A DNA stretch of 64,000 nucleotides from Zelopaecilomyces penicillatus. Lineage: Eukaryota; Ascomycota; Sordariomycetes; Hypocreales; Pseudodiploosporaceae. The notes beneath the pieces are model-generated. The model did no database searches. It saw nothing but the letters and a program-made list of their open reading frames with translations, and was not told the origin of the DNA. The translations under genes were made by a program, and so were the position numbers. Positions 1 to 11,264 of this stretch are shown here, piece after piece. The stretch covers positions 2,311,501 to 2,375,500 of the forward strand of contig VCCP01000007.1 in the NCBI GenBank assembly GCA_005765155.1, read 5' to 3'. Within the stretch, counting starts at the first letter, position 1. Each line of letters begins with the position of its first letter.

Positions 1-1097
1 TTCTCAGAACAAAGCCGGTAAAAGATGTGGATCAAAGTCGTAGATGTCGTGTCACTTCCAGCAACAATCAGCATTCGAGAGTCGCCCTGCAACATTGGCA
101 GAACAGTTTTCTTGTCGGCAGGCTTAAGCTGCTCAAAATGTTCAATCAGCGGCTCCAACATATCAGGATGCGTCGTCTTGCCCTGCTGCTTCATACGGTC
201 ATCGAGTTGATTGATGCACAGAGACACAAAACGGCGGTATCCTGCGCCCATGCCTGGCAGTGTGGCAAAGATTCGATAGAGCCACGGTGGGAAAGAGTAG
301 CCTTGGATGAGTAGTCCATCTCCGAGAAGCTTGACAGCCCAGTGCGTTTCGCCACTCTCGAGCATATTGAACGACTTGTTGAAGACAAGATCTCCCATCA
401 TGTCAAACCCGTGGAGGCCGAACCACTTTGTCACATTCATAGGCTTGCCAGCATTCTCATCAATACGGGCAATGAGCAAATCGTGGAACTTCTGAACTCG
501 CGTCGCATACCCCTTCAGAGACTTGTCGCTAAAAGCCGGACCTAAGATTCGTCGTCTTCTATCATGCGCAGCACGATCACGCGTGGTGTTGGTCGAAATG
601 TACGGCTCATCTTGGCCGTACCATGCTGACTTCCTACACTTGGAATTGGGTCCAAGCACCACCGACATGCCATCTGGATCGACGACAGACAAGTCATTGG
701 GCCCGATCCTGACATACCGGCCGTACTTTTGGTGAAGCTGGTAAAGCTCCTGATGGCCCAGGAGGTTCTTGGAGTTGAGGTGAACGTGGTAGAGCTTGGA
801 CACTCTGGCTGCGAAAGGACCTGGGAACCGATTCAGAGGATTGAGAAAGATTCGATAAACAAGAAGACTCCCATATACTCCCACCAGGAAGAGGAAGCTG
901 AGAATGGTGGTTTCATAAGTGGCAGTTAGAAAAGGCAGTTGTAGTCTGTACCATTTCACTCCCCATAATGAGACGCTGGCTAGAACAAACGCTCCGACGT
1001 ATCGCCAAGGGTATGCATGGCGCTCGCCCTGCTTGAAGTAGAACAGGTGAGTGGCGATGCCACCCACGACAGCAATCAGATGCTCCAGACCTGACAT
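1..1097 (-). CDS. Cytochrome P450 monooxygenase, 3' end cut by window edge
   Basis: An uninterrupted reverse-strand frame of about 365 codons starts at the ATG at 1097 and is still open at base 1. The N-terminus has several hydrophobic segments, consistent with ER anchoring. They are followed by the proline-rich hinge (residues FPGPF) and, near the left edge, the I-helix oxygen-activation motif AGSDTT. The ExxR and heme-cysteine regions lie outside the window. The segment around the hinge and the C-helix region resembles fungal P450s usually labelled tryprostatin B 6-hydroxylase-like, but that is a family resemblance and gives no substrate. It is separated from the PKS by more than 25 kb and several unrelated genes, so membership in the cluster is doubtful. 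Confidence 0.88.
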   Translation of the reverse strand, partial: MSGLEHLIAVVGGIATHLFYFKQGERHAYPWRYVGAFVLASVSLWGVKWYRLQLPFLTATYETTILSFLFLVGVYGSLLVYRIFLNPLNRFPGPFAARVSKLYHVHLNSKNLLGHQELYQLHQKYGRYVRIGPNDLSVVDPDGMSVVLGPNSKCRKSAWYGQDEPYISTNTTRDRAAHDRRRRILGPAFSDKSLKGYATRVQKFHDLLIARIDENAGKPMNVTKWFGLHGFDMMGDLVFNKSFNMLESGETHWAVKLLGDGLLIQGYSFPPWLYRIFATLPGMGAGYRRFVSLCINQLDDRMKQQGKTTHPDMLEPLIEHFEQLKPADKKTVLPMLQGDSRMLIVAGSDTTSTTLIHIFYRLCSE

Positions 1098-3519
1098 GGC
1101 TTTCTGTGGTGTATGCTTTGATGTAGTAGCCTAGATGGCAGGTAGCATGAAAATCTGCCCGTTTCTACCAAGTCCCTTTCTCTTTTTTTTTTTACTTTTG
1201 TCCCAAGGCTTGGCTTTCTAAAGTTTTCTCGAAGAAAAGAGTGGGAATGGCTACGTCTAGTTGTTGCTCATGCGTACAGCAGGACGGACGGTCATTTACA
1301 GGGTGAATCCAATGCAATGCAGTAATTGGCAAGCTACTAAAAACTACAGGAACCCTATAAGAGAAAAAAAACGTGAGAGGGTTATAGACTCGCTGTGGTT
1401 AGAAACGCAAGGCGTGGGGAGGGTAATCCAACATCACATCATCCTCCTGTGGATTGAATGCAGTGGGCTCTGCCTAATAAAGTGTGTTGCTGAAGCAGGC
1501 AGTACAAATTGGGTAACGCCTTTGGGATTGATTGGCCTCCTTTGGCCGAGTTCCTGACATAAGAAACAATTTAACGCACATGCCTTCCACATTGCTCGGT
1601 GGAGCCTACACCGGGGCCTTGAAGGATTCCGCAGGGGTATTTAGAGTACAGTACAGTCGTTGCGACGGACACGAGGTGATACATCCCAGCATCTGAATAA
1701 CTCTAATGGCACAGTTTCCATGTTTGGGATTTTTGTATCGCTGGCTCCGGTGTGCTCTGCTGCCTGATGAAGTCCCCGAGACAAGTTCATGTATGCACAC
1801 ACACACACACACACATACTGGTGTGCAACTAACTAGGGGCGTGAACCCCATTGTTCTGCGGCAGAGAAACCAGCAAAAGAAAAGAAAAGAACCAAGTCCG
1901 TCTTTTCTTACTCCGTGATTTCTAATTAGAATATATCTTCACCTCGCTAAAATAGTTCGGGCAACGCAGCTATGCACAGCATCATCGCTCACTGCATCTT
2001 GTCAGCGGCATCTTGTAAGACACCGAAAAAAGTGACTAACACAAATAGGCTAGGGGAATTACTCACCCTACCCGTTACGAGCAACGGCACCTGTTTGCCG
2101 CTGACCTCACTTTTAGGGCTGGCCCAAGACAAATGGGGCATCTTTCTACTTTCAAGATCTCCACATACCCACCTCTTGATTATTGAAAAGGGGTGAAGAT
2201 GTCTGGGAGTGTTTGAACATGTGGAGTATCCTACAAATTAGCCGTGAAATTGGAAATGATGAACACCCGCGGATGGTTTACATCCATCTACCAATCCCAG
2301 CTCTTGTATTTCTCACTCTGGTGAGCGACAGGTTGCGTCGGGCGAGATCCGATGCCTCGGATATACGGTGCTGATGTGAGCCTCGCTTCAGTTGAATGCA
2401 GCATCTGGTGGAAGGCGTGACAGCCACTACATAGCAATTTACGTAGATGCAGTTATCATGGGCATGAGCATGGATCAATGGAGTTGGACTTCTGATGCAA
2501 ACACCCAATATCCCAGTTCAGCCCTGTTCCCGAACGTTCAACACCCCCCAGAAATCCACTGGCTGGAGATGAACACGGCACAGTCATGTAAGACCTTGGG
2601 AGTAGATGCATATGTGCTGCTACAGCCTGTATACCAGGGCGTCCTTTTTTCTTTTCAATTAGCTAGTTCTTTGATCAGAATTTGGTCTCTCACTGCGCCA
2701 CGAGAGAGTGCAGCGAGTAGATCTGCATATGCATTTTACGAGGAACGCCCCAGCGGTAAGGCGGCAGGTGTAAATATAGAGTCTAAGTGGGAGAAATCGG
2801 ACGAGGAGGCAGTGCTGGTGACAGGTTTTGGCGGGGGTGGGATGATCGCCAGCCAAGACTAAAAATATGGTGGGGTGAATGTCAACGGTGTGTTTAATTC
2901 TTGATAGATGATCTCACAAGGTGCACTTATGTAGCGATGCATCTAATTATAACACGTCTGATAAGAACGGTACAAGCAGGCTATGGTGACTGAGTTGGAA
3001 GGTCTATTGATAGAAAGAAAGTACGCTTCAAGTCCATTTGAGGCGCGTAGTTCAAGATATCGTACCATCACATGTTATCAATGCAGTGGCTTCACTTACA
3101 GCACTGCTCTTGATTAACCGCCTAATCAGCCAGCTGATCAGCCTGGTTCAGGCAAATTTCCCATGATATGTGATCACTGACTCGTCATCACTAAGCTTCA
3201 GCAGGTTGTGCTTGAGAAACTCCCATAATGAAGCTCCATGGTGGCGCCTCGTCGTCATGAAGCTACCGTGACGTCATTTTAATATATCTATCATGGCTCT
3301 CGAGCAGGAAACAACAAGAAACGAACATGCTGGAATAGAATAGAGAATTTCTTTGCTGTTAGATATGATTAAACAATGTTTCCATCTATACCTAAATCAT
3401 TGCGAATTGAAAATTGATCTGTGAAACATCGTGTGTACGTTTGCGACCGCCTCGTTTGCGCTTCAAAAGTCTAATAATACCAAGCATCGACACTTCCATT
3501 CTTCAAAAATCCTTAGAAC
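1098..3519. other. Intergenic stretch, no supported gene
   Basis: No frame here shows a recognisable domain. The longest forward frame (2392-2862, 156 codons) is low-complexity in character and has no family signature. A CA dinucleotide repeat lies near 1796-1814. The last few hundred bases probably contain the promoter of the NTF2-like gene. Confidence 0.5.
1796..1814. repeat. (CA)n microsatellite
   Basis: A run of about nine to ten CA units is visible directly, in intergenic sequence. Confidence 0.85.
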
Positions 3520-3906
3520 ATGCCGTCCATGCACGATTGGATGCGCGAGGACCTCCTCGGCAAGGAGCGCGACCTCTGGACTGCTCTCACTTCGGCCGAT
3601 CCAGCACCTGCCGTACAGAAGCTCTGCAATCCCGATGTCAACATGATGTTCCCCGAGATGGAGATTCTGACACTCGAGGACGAAGACGAGTTTAAAGATG
3701 CTTTGAAAGCACCGTTTCATCGATTCGATAATTACCAGTTGGATGATGTTCGTACTCTATTTGTCGGCTTAATGGCTGGTGTTGTCACGTATAAGGTGCG
3801 AGCTACGAGAGGCGCAACCCAGTATGAGGCAACTGCGTCAACTACGTGGAGTCAGGGAGCGGACGGTGAATGGTTGATGATTTGCCATTCCGAGACTTTG
3901 CTGTAA
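3520..3906 (+). CDS. Small NTF2-like (SnoaL/DUF4440-type) protein
   Basis: Single-exon frame of 128 aa starting at an ATG in an A-rich context. The fold is suggested by size and pattern: an N-terminal helix with an LLGKERDLWTAL-like segment, the asymmetric strands of a cone-shaped barrel, and a C-terminal WLMICHSETLL strand typical of DUF4440/SnoaL-like proteins. Members include enzymes and simple ligand-binding proteins, so no reaction can be assigned. Nothing ties it to the biosynthetic genes. It could be a housekeeping or stress-related small protein. Confidence 0.75.
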   Translation: MPSMHDWMREDLLGKERDLWTALTSADPAPAVQKLCNPDVNMMFPEMEILTLEDEDEFKDALKAPFHRFDNYQLDDVRTLFVGLMAGVVTYKVRATRGATQYEATASTTWSQGADGEWLMICHSETLL

Positions 3907-4658
3907 TTGATGTTTTGGGGTGCGATGCTACGGGTTATTGTACGTTTGTGTTGTCGGCGTTGCACTCGTTGGCCGAATCATTAGCTGGAGGAGCGCGTTA
4001 TGAGTAAATACGATACAAAGAAGTGCGTTTCACCATGATGTCACAAAGAACAACACTGCTGAACCTGAGAGATGTGAATCGGAATTATTTGTGAATTTTG
4101 ATGATAATTATATATCGTTTGCAATACGTGATTGACCAATACATTAATACGGAACAGTTGAATGGCCTCGGGAATCATTAATTTACTTCACCGTCTGCAC
4201 AAGTCTAGCTGACAATGCAATGCCTGTTTCGATCCCTATAAACAAATTTGGAAATCATGAGCTCCAATTCCTGCCTGTTGTTTTTATTTTTGAGATGATT
4301 GATGCATCTCTGTCCATGTTAACATCCGCTTCTGCCAAAGTCATCGTGGATGTATGCTGCTGACAGGGTAGTTCAAGCCAGGGTTAGGGTTATTGGCTGA
4401 GTTGGTGATTTTCTTACTATCCTCATGTATGATGTCGCCATTGTGTGACATGAGAAGCAAAAAAATTGATCCATCGGTGACGAAAGGTCCCTTAGCCATC
4501 CGTGATATCGCGGTATCATTCCATTTATGCCACACCGATAAGGGTCAGTAACCCAAGTGCAGCTTTTGGTACCCCATTGGAAAAGGCCTTCGTTTCTTCT
4601 CTCTAGTTTCGTTTGAGCAGAAAGCGTTTTGACGACCAAGTCAATCCTGGTAGAAATC
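3907..4658. other. Intergenic stretch
   Basis: AT-rich spacer between two forward genes. It contains one short telomere-like piece (GGGTTAGGGTTA near 4382) but no gene. Reverse frames at 4341-4696 have no family features. Confidence 0.45.
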
Positions 4659-5564
4659 ATGGCGTTTGATGCAGAACCCCTCTCTGTTTTATTCAAGACC
4701 TATGTGTCTCCGTTCCTGTGGTCATGGTGGACATTGGCTTTAGTCTTTGCCCTTGCAAACTTCAAGGCCCTGCCTCTGGTGTGGACTGCGCGAACATACT
4801 ACCACCTCAAGGCTGCCTTCAGGCGCCAACGCCGCGGAACAGTTGCATCCCCAACCAAAAATGATCCGGCTCGGAGAGTGCCAATCATCAAGAAATCGAA
4901 ACCAACAGACTCAATCAAGCAGCACCCGCTATTCCAACCAGACATCATCAGCACGCATGTGCCACTGCTTGAGATTGATCTGAATCTTCACAAGTCCAAC
5001 TCCACCTTTTTCACGGACCTCGACATCTCCAGGATCAAGCTCTTAGGACGCCTCATTGCCCCAGCCTGGCCCATGGATAATGTGGCCATTGAGTACACAG
5101 GCAGAGACGGTAGCGCAAAGCGCGAGAGAGTAAAGGGACGCCCTGCTCTCATTTTGGGCGCCACCCAGACATCATTCAAGCGAGAGCTCAAGGCCTATGC
5201 CTCTTACAACGTGGAATCACGCGTAATTGGATGGGATGCTCGATGGATCTATATTGGTTCATGGTTCGTCAGCAAAGGAAGCTCAAAAACCAAGCCGAAG
5301 CAGATTTATGCCACAAGCATATCCAAGTATATTGTGAAGAAAGGTCGAATTACGGTTCGACCTGAGCAGTTCTTGGTTGAATCAGGTTGGATTCCCGTTC
5401 AGCCTGGTCAAGGAGCATCTGCCAATGGAAAGACTGCAGAGAAAAGCGGAAAGGCGTGGTCATGGGATGAAGTTGAGGCACAGAGGGTCAAGGGCATGAA
5501 GACGGTTGATACATGGGGCGATACAGATGTGAGACTTGAGAAGGAATATCTTGAGGAGTCCTGA
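4659..5564 (+). CDS. THEM6-like hotdog-fold thioesterase-family protein
   Basis: 301 aa, single exon. The frame can be extended 10 codons upstream only through a TTG, so the ATG at 4659 is chosen. Residues 17-40 form one hydrophobic membrane segment, followed by a basic stretch. The body contains an LEIDLNLHKSNSTFFTDLDISR segment characteristic of fungal members of the THEM6 / 4HBT_2 hotdog group, in which an N-terminal membrane anchor precedes a single hotdog domain. These proteins are usually annotated as acyl-thioesterase-like, but their substrates are largely unknown. The C-terminal region is rich in K/E and W and probably disordered. No evident link to the PKS. Confidence 0.75.
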   Translation: MAFDAEPLSVLFKTYVSPFLWSWWTLALVFALANFKALPLVWTARTYYHLKAAFRRQRRGTVASPTKNDPARRVPIIKKSKPTDSIKQHPLFQPDIISTHVPLLEIDLNLHKSNSTFFTDLDISRIKLLGRLIAPAWPMDNVAIEYTGRDGSAKRERVKGRPALILGATQTSFKRELKAYASYNVESRVIGWDARWIYIGSWFVSKGSSKTKPKQIYATSISKYIVKKGRITVRPEQFLVESGWIPVQPGQGASANGKTAEKSGKAWSWDEVEAQRVKGMKTVDTWGDTDVRLEKEYLEES

Positions 5565-6317
5565 GTGAGGGCTTGTATTTTACGACTGAAGTGTAGGTTC
5601 ACCGCAAGTGTTCCTTCGTTATTGGAGGACGCGTTTTCCGCTTCTACAGGATAAGGTGCCGCATCTAGGGGACATTTTGCCAAGCGCCAGAGGCCCTTTG
5701 TGAGGCTCTCTCTACCCCAATAACACCAATAAGAAGGGAGTCGGTTATTAGATTCAATAGCTGGAGGTCCATGTATACGAGGTTCATTATTCCTAGCTTC
5801 TGACCCTGCCAACCTGTAGATATGGATTGAAAGGTTAGCGTGACGTGGCCGAGCCTATGGTCGCTGGTTCGCAGCCGCCCGGCGGTGGAATTGTCCTCAT
5901 CTAGGCGCCGGAACTGTGGGCTCTGCTGCTGATTCTGAATACCTGGTGGACGAACTAGCCTGTACCGCTGATGCGGGTCGATGCCTCAACTCGTTATTCA
6001 GACGGACGGCTTCAGTCAGGGCTGGCTTCAGGCCTCTAGCAGACCATGGCGCCAGTCTTCATTCGGAGTAAGTGTGAATCAAAAGATCTGCCAATCAAGT
6101 ATCATTTATTGCCTCAATTTCGCTGACGCTTAATAAGCCTATTCTCGATAAACGAAAGGTTTTTTCAACCATGCCCTGCCTCGAACCATTCTTCTTGTCT
6201 GTCTTGGGTGCACGAAGGGCCCAACCGTCTTCCATATCACTGTGAAATCTGGCTTGAGATGGCGATTCATTAGCTGACGGCGGTATCGCAACCTTGTCCA
6301 GAGAATGACAAGATTCG
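5565..6317. other. Intergenic stretch between convergent genes
   Basis: The THEM6-like gene and the dynamin-like gene converge here, so both 3' UTRs are expected. No coding frame with family features was seen. Confidence 0.45.
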
Positions 6318-8605
6318 TCAGGAATGATCGCCCCAAGGAGCTGCCTCGGCGCTCATGGTGGCTGTCGATGCTCTCTCAGACCTGCCAGGTGTTGTGGCGG
6401 ACAATTGCGCTGAATCTTCCAATACTACCTGATCATGTTCGGGGGGTTTGACTACGTTTCTGCGCTTATGCAGGCTCTTCAAACCCTGGAGTCCTGTCTT
6501 GAGGATCCTGTGTTTCGCTTCGAGGCGTGTTCTCTCGAGGGAAGATTCTTGGGTCTCTCCTGCGAGACGGTATATATCTTGGCTACTCATCTCCAGGACA
6601 TTGCTCGGTCTGAAAAGCATCGATAGCTTATTTATGAGGCAGTCTTCAATAGCCAGGATACTCACATCATCAATGAATCTGCTCACCGCAACCTGGAAAC
6701 AGAGTGAACATATCAGTATCATCCAAATGGCCTGGACTGAAGGGGGAATCTTGCCTTATAGTAAGCCTCCATATAGTCTACTGCTAACGCGCTTCCGAAC
6801 TTCTCCATATCGGGCTCAAATCCCTCTCCCACTAAGTCCATAAGCTCAATCGGATTCACGCTGATCTTGCTATCTGGGTTATCGAAACGACGCAATCCGA
6901 AAGTCTTGCAGATGATCTTTTTGATACTGCGTTTATGCCGGGCCTGCTGGATCCGCTGAACGTTCTCGGTGAGCTGGCGATTGTATGTGATGGGATACTG
7001 CGTAGCTGATGCAAGCAGTGCGTTAACTCGAGCGTCCAATTCGACCTTCAGCCCCTCGATTCCCTGACGAATAAGTTTAAGGACCCCTTCGGCAACGTCG
7101 CTCGCGGTGATATGCTCGACGATTAATTGAGTCGTTAGGTGCGCAGCTTCCAGGATATCCTCAACGAGGAGCCTCGTAATCCCTCCCCAAGGCTCGCATT
7201 GCTCGACGAAGAGGTCGCTAACAATGAGTGGATTGAAGAGGCCCGAAAGCTCGCGACCCTTGCTAAACTTGAGGCGATTCGCAACATCCTCCACATATTC
7301 AGACCGGGGGATGTAAAGTAAGTCGCGGACCTCGCGGTCGCCCTCACCCTCACTTTCCGAATCCACAATGTATTGACTCTGGCCGTTCAACTGCATATCT
7401 TCCGCAAATTCGCGGAGTCGGCTCTGCACCACGGCCCTCAACCTTGTACTGAACTTGTTGATCTTCTTCCGGTTGCCGAAGAAGCAGTCGGTGTATGTGC
7501 CCTCAACCGCCTGCGTCATCAGGGATGTGTATGCCTCACACACCCGCACCAGATAGCTTGACTGCTGCTGCGAGGTTCCTCGTACCGGGCCGAGTCGATC
7601 CAGCCTACTAGCGCAATCGTGAATGCCGTCTTCCACATCCCGTACAAGGCTTGGGAGTTGGACAAGGATCTGGTCCTTCAGAACTGCACTGAGCCTGCTC
7701 CTCAAGGCCATTACTCCGCAGTGCGAGGAGTCGATGGAATCCCATAAGCCCTGGGAGAAGAACTTGTCCTCAATAGCATCGCGTTCGGCTGAGGTAACAT
7801 GGCGTTCTTCGAATTTTCGATTTTTTAGGACGTGCCAGCCGAGACGAAGCTCCTCGTCAAGGTTCTGGGCCAGACGAACGAAATAACTCTCCGAGTCGGA
7901 GCCGACGTCCAAGGTGTCGGGCTTTGTGATGAGACCCATAGTACGTAGCCCTTCTGGATCGGCTCGTTTGGCCATCAAAGTGACTTCCTGCAACACATAC
8001 TCGTACTTGGCTGACACTACGGTGAGGATTATGCTCCGTGGTCGCGCCATATACCTCTCCACCATATCACGGACAATGTCGACATCGGCGTCAGATTGCT
8101 CTTTGTTCCCTCTCCTGAAGAGGCCTGGGAGGTCCACCATGGTAAGGTGTGGCTGGCCTGGCCCTGTGAGCTCGATTCGGAGGATGTCATCATAGAACTC
8201 CCCTATGCTCGTCGTGTCAGCCATGGCGCTCTTCGCCTCATCCGTCACGACGCCCAGGCCCTCCTTGTCGATGCTTGCTTTTGGTTGCCAGTTTTCGAGG
8301 CGTTCTTTATCCTCTCCAAACCTGCTCTCGCCTGCAGTGATGGACACCTTAGTGTTCACCTCACCGCCCCGGCGAAGGACTAGCTCAGTTGCAAAACGGG
8401 TGCAGAGGCCGTCCTTGGTGGGGAACGGCATGCCGGAGATGGCTTCAAGGACGGAGCTCTTCCCCGCAGACTGGTCTCCACAGACGATGATTTCAGGTAA
8501 ATCGACATAGTGGCTGACTCCCTGCGAGCGGAGGCTGTCGATGATGTCGAGGAGGTCCCGGTGGTCTCCCATGGTGATGTTTGTGTTCATTGTGGATGCC
8601 TCCAT
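6318..8605 (-). CDS. Dynamin-family GTPase (Mx/dynamin-like)
   Basis: Two exons, 8605-6755 and 6692-6318, give 741 aa. The GTPase domain (about residues 35-330) shows the P-loop GDQSAGKSS, the G3 motif DLPGL and the G4 motif TKPD. The middle domain follows. After the intron comes the GTPase effector region, whose AYYKVAVSRFIDDV segment is rebuilt exactly by splicing. The intron is of the GC-AG type: donor AAG|GCAAGA, TACTGAT branch site, acceptor CAG, 62 nt. The tail is Ser/Thr/Ala-rich. Proteins of this class tubulate membranes; the short fungal Mx-like group has no firmly known cargo. It lies in tandem with the deaminase gene upstream. Confidence 0.9.
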
Positions 8606-9218
8606 TGCTACTATGGGGTGATGATTTAGAGACGAGAAGCGGTTCTCAGGGTGACCGATACCGATACGATATTAATAGTTCCAGAAGAATAAGGGAGAAG
8701 GGGGCGGGGGGGGGGGGGGGGGGGGGGGGGGGAAGGGGGAAAGAGATCGAGCTCCAAATTCCTGACCTCGCTTGGGAGCCGGCCGCCTTAATGATGTGGA
8801 AGGCCGCCCGCAGGGGTTTGGGCACCAAGGCAATGCAGCGTCTCTGCACTTCTGTTAAGACCAAGATGCACCAACTGCATGAGTGAGGCTTAGATCTGCC
8901 AGTTGACGGCCCGGTGAAGAAACTGGGTAACGCTGGTAGCCAACATTGGCTGTTGGTCCGTCAACTCGGGATCTCGACAGGCCATTCGCGGACATCCACT
9001 AGCAGGGTTTCTGTGGGTTGTTGGGGGCGAAGCTGCAACATGCACTTGGAAAGGCCTGTATGGGCGTGTGTGGTGTACTCGTGACGTTGTATTGAATTTT
9101 GCCGCCAGGCCAGGTACTCCGAATCAAAAATCATAGCTGAAAACAATTTTCAGCGTACTACAACTCTACTCGTCAAAGCTCTACGTTCACGATTTACTTG
9201 ATATACTTTCGCCGGCCA
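8606..9218. other. Intergenic region with long guanine tract
   Basis: 5' flank of the dynamin-like gene and 3' flank of the deaminase gene. It holds a pure G run of about 27 bases. No gene was seen apart from glycine- or proline-coding frames produced by the homopolymer. Confidence 0.55.
8706..8732. repeat. Poly-G homopolymer tract (about 27 G)
   Basis: Uninterrupted G run preceded by GGGGC and followed by AAGGGGG, about 100 bp upstream of the dynamin-like start codon. Homopolymer length is prone to sequencing error. Confidence 0.85.
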
Positions 9219-10634
9219 TCATGATCCCAGTCCCGTCGATGCGGTTGCCGTTTTCGTCAAGGATGGGCCGGCTGTCGAATCTTGATTCCTCAGCCGCCGG
9301 GGAGCAGTCAGCGTGGTCTTAAGCTCCCGCTTTGTCAATTGCTCTATATTTCTGCTGAGTTTCACAAATGGTGTGCTTTTGAATCGTCCAGGAGTTGGGT
9401 AGTATGGTGGTGGCATCCATGATGGGTAAATCTTCTGGTGACAAGCTGAAACCTGGAGTCTGAGTGGGTGCTGGAGCAGATACTCGTGGCAGAGAAAGCA
9501 AGCCTTCTTGCTCGTCCCGATGAACGACATCCGGGGAGCTAAGCTGGGATTACCTTCGTAAAACAGGACGATTTGCATTTCGGCGTGGAGCGTCAGGTTC
9601 AAGCGGCATGCCCTACGCAGTTGCGCTTCAACATCCTGCATACCCAAGTGCTTTTGCAGCTGCTCCATTATCGGCCCTGAACCTTCCCCGAAAAGTTTCT
9701 TGACAGCTGCTAGAAGGGGAGCTTTCTCGTTGGAGAGAGAGAATCGAAGCGAATTGGGAGCCTTGACCTCTTGAATTTGAATACCTTCCAAAACCTCGGG
9801 CTGCTTCGCTGCAAGCTTTACCATGGACTTGATGGCGGAGTGATAACGAGCAATCTTGTGCAGACTGTCCAGCCACGCCGGCTTTTGCGAATCATCAAGC
9901 CCGAGCAAACTCTGCAATTGCTCAGAATAGAGCCATCTGGCTTGCGATGCCCAGTCGATAAGCATGGCCATAGTCGCAGGGCTCCAAGTCCGGAGAGCTG
10001 TGGATGTGAAAGGACAACTCTCCAGCCAAAGTCTGAGCTTTTCCCATGTCTCTAGTTTCACCTGACCGGCAAGATGTTGAGAATGCGCCTCTCGTATAAA
10101 GGTACGAATCCCGCGCTTCTCAACCTTCTCGGCAATTGACAAAATCCGACCTCGATCCAATTCGACAACCAGGCGGAGAATCTCAGACTCGGCTTGTATC
10201 GACGATTTTTCTGCATCCCAAGCGGCGTTAGCAGCCATCAGAGGATTTCAGATGAAGTACGTACCCTTTCTGGCAACTGCTCGAAGAGTTTGCAACACCT
10301 TTTCAAGGCCAGTCAGGTCCTTCGGCGTCAAGCCGTGGTTGCGGGCCACGCGCAAGATGGCTCCAGTTGGAGCACGTCGTTCTAAGCAGACAGCCGAGGC
10401 TGTTTCAGCGCCTGAGCTCGACGTTGAACAGATTAGAGCGAACGAGTCGAGGAACTTTTGCTTAAGCTGCGGTCCACCCGAAGCATCGTCAACGGGGTTC
10501 TTGTCGAGTGAGGTTCTCGTCGGATCTCCTCGAACAGGGTCGATCAAGCTTAGCAATGCTGAATGCACCACAAAGTGTTTGAGGTCCGCTCTGCCAATCT
10601 GAGTCAGTACTGCCTTTTTTGCGGGTGTGGCCAT
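9219..10634 (-). CDS. Fungal OTT_1508-like deaminase-domain protein
   Basis: Two exons, 10634-10265 and 10210-9219, joined across a 54-nt intron (donor GTACGT, branch GCTAAC, acceptor GCAG), give 453 aa. The C-terminal third carries the zinc-deaminase signature: an LHAEMQ motif supplying the zinc ligand His and the catalytic Glu, then about 35 residues later KKACFLC with the CxxC zinc ligands. This spacing and the IGTSKKACFLC context match the fungal OTT_1508-like branch of the nucleotide/nucleic-acid deaminase superfamily. The N-terminal two thirds are helical with no known domain. The substrate is unknown; nucleic acid, nucleotide or small-molecule cytidine-like substrates are all possible. 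The reading frame also extends upstream of 10634, but the ATG at 10634 is where family-like sequence begins. Confidence 0.8.
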
Positions 10635-11009
10635 CCTGAGATGATGAAGACAGGGAACTTGCAAACTTGTCCGCCCAGTGTGACCGAGAGAATTCCTGTC
10701 GCACGAGGGATGAGCGCTGAGGGGGGAAACGATGTGCTCTTCATTCCGTATTGTGTTGGGTGGCCGCACACATCTGATTGGGCCACGTCGTGACACAAAA
10801 GCGCACGCCTCTGCCACATATCGAAAGTAACATGCGACCAACCAGCGTCCCAAGAATCTTTCTCCAGCCATGTCCCTCTCCGTAACGCCGTCTCGCAACG
10901 CATTTAAAGACTCGGTCCTCCCTGCCGGTCCTTCGTTCTCCATTTTAATCCGTAGTAATCCTCTTTCAAGACTTGCGAGAACCTCTAGCTGCCTGCCCCC
11001 GTTTGTCTT
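10635..11009. other. Divergent promoter region
   Basis: Lies between the reverse-strand deaminase gene and the forward zinc-finger locus, so both promoters are expected here. No independent gene was seen. Confidence 0.45.
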
Positions 11010-11255
11010 ATGGCTCGTTCTCCAAGCCAGGCTTTTTCTTACGATGACGAGGCTAGTCTGGCTCCTACCGGGATTAGGTGCTCTGAAGAATGGGTCGCCT
11101 ATTATTCAGAGCTTACCATGTTCAATCCGGCTTCATCAATAGACGCACTTGCTGGCGGCTTGGGCGTTGACGCAACGATTGATCCAGCACTACTGACCCA
11201 ACCCTACGTTTCGAGCGATATTTCGGCCTACAACACGCCCATGGAGCAACCTTGA
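11010..11255 (+). pseudogene. Possible N-terminal part of zinc-finger gene, ended by one in-frame TGA
   Basis: This 81-codon frame starts at a good ATG and encodes a Ser/Tyr/Pro- and acidic-rich segment with an IDPALL motif, typical of the disordered N-termini of fungal transcription factors. It is in the same frame as the zinc-finger exon starting at 11265 and is separated from it by one TGA (11253-11255). No good intron of a length divisible by three removes the stop. It may be a true 5' exon with a nonsense change or sequencing error, an upstream ORF, or unrelated. Confidence 0.4.
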
Positions 11256-11264
11256 GGTGCTGAC

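Noticed and set aside
2392..2862. 156-codon forward frame
   Set aside because: No domain or splice context; the composition looks non-coding.
4629..4658. 10-codon extension of the THEM6-like protein
   Set aside because: It begins at TTG; the ATG at 4659 precedes the membrane segment as in the family.
5835..5900. Possible tRNA-Ser/Leu-like string (GTGGCCGAG ... GGTTCGCAGCC)
   Set aside because: The two boxes are too close together and no cloverleaf can be drawn.
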